From contig CAYXMM010000003.1 of assembly GCA_964465945.1 (NCBI GenBank), positions 124,001 through 188,000 of the forward strand: a stretch of 64,000 bases of DNA. Direction: 5' to 3'. This document shows, piece after piece, positions 61,667 to 64,000 of this stretch. A program made the translations under genes and the position numbers. The stretch comes from JAJRPT01 sp964465945 (lineage in GTDB: Bacteria > Bacteroidota > Ignavibacteria > Kapaibacteriales > UBA2268). A model generated the notes under the pieces. That model did no database searches and was not told the DNA's origin. It saw nothing but the letters and a program-made list of their open reading frames with translations. Within the stretch, counting starts at the first letter, position 1. Each line of letters opens with the position of its first letter.

Positions 61667-63685
61667 ATGTTTAAGATTTTAATTCTGATTTTCGCAGTTA
61701 GTTCTCTGTCTTTAGCGAAAAAACTTGATACCGAATTGTTAATGAATTTTCAGAAGATTTCTGGGTTTACTATCTCACCCGATGGGAAGTTCACTGCAAC
61801 TATTGTTAGTAAATCAAATATTGAAAAGAATAAGTCTGTCTCACAAGTATATTTAATTGATAATAAAACTAAAGAATCTAAGCAGTTTACAAGTGCTGGG
61901 GAACATAATAGCTCGCCTACTTGGGATAATTCCAGCAAAAATATATATTATTTGTCCGATAGAAGTGGAGATATGCAAGTTTGGAAAATTAGTATCAATG
62001 GTGGCGAAGCAATACAAGTTACAGATGTAAAAGATGGTGTTGCGAATTTCAAATTATCTCCCGATGAGAAATTTCTTTCCTATACTGCGGATGTGGAAAT
62101 TGGCAAAAGTTTAAAAGAATTATACGGCGAGGATAATCATAATCTTGATAAAATTGATGCTATGGTTTATGACAATTTAATGTTGCGTCATTGGGATCAT
62201 TATGAAGATAATAAATGGAGTCATATTTTTATTATGGATTTGCAAACTAAGGAATCTACTGATATTATGCCTAATGAACCTTATGACTCTCCGATGTCTC
62301 CTTTTGGTGGTCGAGAGCAATATAACTGGTCGCCTGATAGCAAGAGCATTGCTTATACTTGTAAAAAGGTTAAAGATTATGCTCAATCAACAAATTCAGA
62401 AGTTTATATTTATGATATAAATAGCAAAACGACAAAAAATATAACTGAGGGATTAGTTGGTTATGATAATGACCCTATTTATAGCCCAGACGGAAAATAT
62501 ATTACATTTCAATCAATGGCTCGGGCGAGTTATGAGTCCGATAAAAATAGAATAATGCTTTATGATATTGCAACAAAGAAAATCCGTGAAGTTTCTGATA
62601 AGTTAGACCAACCAGCAAGTAAGGTTCAATGGAGAAATAGCAATGAATTAGTATTTATGGCGCCAGATGGCAAAGGAACAAATCAAATTTATTTAATCCA
62701 ATTGAATGGAGTGTATCGGCTTTTAACTTCTGGCGTTGAAGATAATGGATTAAGAGGGTTAGACATAACAACTGACGGAAAAACATTAATTTACTCTAAA
62801 GAAAATTACACGACTGCTCCAGAAATTTATCTTTTAGATATTGATAAAAAAATGGAAACGAAACTTTCAAGTTTCAATGATGAGTATGCAAAAGATATTG
62901 ATAAATGTACTTATGAATCAGTTTGGGTTGATGCAAGCGATGGCAAGAAAATCTTAACATGGATTACTTACCCTCCAAATTTCGATAAAAATAAGAAATA
63001 TCCATTACTTGTTTATTGTCAAGGTGGTCCGCAACAAATGATTTCACAATATTTCTCTTATGGTTGGAGCGTTTGGAGATTTGCAAGTGAAGGATTTATT
63101 GTTGTAGCTCCTAATAGAAGGGGTTGTCCTGGTTTCGGTCAAGATTGGACAGATGCTATTAATAAGGATTGGGGAGGTATGCCTGCTGATGATATTATGC
63201 AAGCAGCGAAATTTATGGCTGAGAAACCTTATGTTGATAAAGAAAAAATCAGTGCAGTTGGGGCTTCTGCTGGTGGATATATGGCATTCTGGCTAGCTGG
63301 AAATCAAAGTGAGTTTTTTAATGGGTTTATTTCTCATTGTGGAGTTTTTGATGCAGTTTCTATGTATGGCGCAACTGAAGAAATTTTCTTTCCAAACCAC
63401 GATTGGGGTGGGGCATACTGGAATAATAAAGATTTTTATGAAAAACATTCACCACATAATTATGTAAAAAATTGGAAAAAACCTATTTTAATTATTACTG
63501 GTGAAAAAGACTATAGAGTTCCATACACTCAATCGTTAGAAGCATTTACTGCTGCTAGGGCTCAAGGAATCCCAGCGAGATTATTAATTTATCCGAGTGA
63601 AAATCACTGGGTTTTACAACCGCAAAATCAAGTCCTATGGTATGAGGAATTTTTCAGATTTTTAAAAGAATATAAGTTGAATTGA
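61667..63685 (+). CDS. S9-family prolyl oligopeptidase-like serine peptidase
   Basis: The ATG at 61667 gives 672 residues with a signal peptide ending SLSLAK. The N-terminal half is a TolB/WD40-like propeller with blades such as SPDGKFTATIV, YLSDRSGDMQVWKI and YSPDGKYITFQS. The C-terminal alpha/beta-hydrolase domain has nucleophile Ser534 in GASAGGY, Asp615 in GEKDYRVP and His647 in SENHWV. The family cleaves oligopeptides, often from the N-terminus (DPP IV-like or acyl-peptide hydrolase-like). It is periplasmic or surface-bound and has no T9SS domain. Confidence 0.93.
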   Translation: MFKILILIFAVSSLSLAKKLDTELLMNFQKISGFTISPDGKFTATIVSKSNIEKNKSVSQVYLIDNKTKESKQFTSAGEHNSSPTWDNSSKNIYYLSDRSGDMQVWKISINGGEAIQVTDVKDGVANFKLSPDEKFLSYTADVEIGKSLKELYGEDNHNLDKIDAMVYDNLMLRHWDHYEDNKWSHIFIMDLQTKESTDIMPNEPYDSPMSPFGGREQYNWSPDSKSIAYTCKKVKDYAQSTNSEVYIYDINSKTTKNITEGLVGYDNDPIYSPDGKYITFQSMARASYESDKNRIMLYDIATKKIREVSDKLDQPASKVQWRNSNELVFMAPDGKGTNQIYLIQLNGVYRLLTSGVEDNGLRGLDITTDGKTLIYSKENYTTAPEIYLLDIDKKMETKLSSFNDEYAKDIDKCTYESVWVDASDGKKILTWITYPPNFDKNKKYPLLVYCQGGPQQMISQYFSYGWSVWRFASEGFIVVAPNRRGCPGFGQDWTDAINKDWGGMPADDIMQAAKFMAEKPYVDKEKISAVGASAGGYMAFWLAGNQSEFFNGFISHCGVFDAVSMYGATEEIFFPNHDWGGAYWNNKDFYEKHSPHNYVKNWKKPILIITGEKDYRVPYTQSLEAFTAARAQGIPARLLIYPSENHWVLQPQNQVLWYEEFFRFLKEYKLN

Positions 63686-63703
63686 GAAATATTTTGATTT
63701 TAA

Positions 63704-63736
63704 AAAAGCACATAAGAAGTAAACTTATGTGCTTTT
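63704..63736 (+). terminator. Terminator of the S9 peptidase gene
   Basis: A 13-bp perfect stem AAAAGCACATAAG / CTTATGTGCTTTT with a 7-nt loop, 18 nt after the stop. Confidence 0.88.
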
Positions 63737-63757
63737 ATTATTAAAGTTAATCTATAG

Positions 63758-64000
63758 TTATTTCCTAAAGAAAAATATATAATTCAATTCTTCAGGGTCA
63801 TTAGATTCAAAATATAAATGAATTAAACGCCCATCACTACTCGTGAAATAATTTGTTGCTTTATTCAAAAATGTTGTGAATTTGTATTTAAAATCAGGAT
63901 CAATTTCATTTTGACATGCGTTTTCTGTTAAAAGTGAAATGTCTAAATCTATATCGCCTGCACTACTTTTAATATTAAAAGTGCCTGAAATATTATTACA
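63758..64000 (-). CDS. META-domain-like protein, C-terminal part (5' end outside window)
   Basis: On the minus strand the frame is open from the window edge to the TAA at 63758-63760 and gives 80 residues. It begins CNNISGTFNIKS and continues with ISLLTENACQNEI, FLNKATNYF and GRLIHLYF, ending YIFFFRK. The order C/N-x-x-SGxF...T..AC...F...L..A..Y...G.L.L is that of META domains (HslJ-type), usually found in secreted or lipid-anchored proteins. The N-terminus and any lipobox are outside the window, so only the domain can be suggested. Confidence 0.65.
   Translation of the reverse strand, partial: CNNISGTFNIKSSAGDIDLDISLLTENACQNEIDPDFKYKFTTFLNKATNYFTSSDGRLIHLYFESNDPEELNYIFFFRK

Overview
The window is a low-GC bacterial chromosome segment with a Bacteroidota-type expression and secretion style. 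Six genes end in a type IX secretion (T9SS) sorting domain. Lipoproteins are frequent. Four promoters show the bipartite TTTG-N19-21-TAnnTTTG pattern typical of the Bacteroidota primary sigma factor. Flagellar export genes fliR-flhB, which most Bacteroidota lack, next to T9SS substrates suggest the Ignavibacteria/Kapabacteria branch (inference from gene content only; no phylogeny was run).

Layout. 1-3.6 kb: end of a hicBA toxin-antitoxin pair, two paralogous lipoproteins, thrS. 3.8-7.1 kb: fliR-flhB, three overlapping lipoprotein genes, a hairpin-rich repeat block. 7.1-16.3 kb: a large T9SS beta-propeller protein, a four-gene minus-strand group (GNAT, YdjM-like membrane protein, alpha/beta hydrolase, lipoprotein), and a 1231-residue T9SS protein with five fibronectin-type repeats. 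16.4-31.6 kb: mostly housekeeping (fused 2-oxoacid dehydrogenase E1, ispG, rhomboid protease, pepD, typA, glyS, an isolated nuoJK pair, recQ with a PolB-like exonuclease), interrupted by a frameshifted and an intact T9SS gene. 31.7-40.5 kb: tRNA-His, an RlpA-like lipoprotein and queE, an ECF sigma gene with a membrane-protein neighbour, a GH13-like protein with altered catalytic residues, a GAF/degenerate-GGDEF protein, plsY-gpsA, tRNA-Ser. 40.5-48.5 kb: ccoG-ccoH, remnants of a restriction-modification system, an RlmL-like methyltransferase, murA, and an overlapping three-gene operon (flavoprotein, RlmN/Cfr-like radical SAM protein, isochorismatase-family hydrolase). 48.6-64 kb: a truncated phage terminase, a leucine-rich-repeat protein, dnaK, a cluster with a UDG-like protein, an LprI-like protein and an OLD-family nuclease, then secreted proteins (beta-lactamase-like hydrolase, PKD protein, S9 peptidase) and the end of a META-like gene.

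How genes work together. gpsA makes glycerol-3-phosphate, which plsY acylates. recQ and the exonuclease are 3 nt apart and plausibly act in repair. ccoG and ccoH serve cytochrome cbb3 oxidase assembly although the oxidase genes are not here. nuoJ and nuoK are two membrane subunits of complex I without the rest of the operon.

The most intriguing unit is the operon at 45.6-48.0 kb: a TrxR-like flavoprotein without its redox cysteine pair, a compact RlmN/Cfr-like radical SAM enzyme that keeps the catalytic C-terminal cysteine, and an isochorismatase-family hydrolase. I do not recognise this combination as a described pathway. Other points of note are the back-to-back remnants of a divergent R-M pair, a decayed gene start downstream of a duplicated promoter, and an intergenic element present twice with a different short tandem repeat inside each copy.
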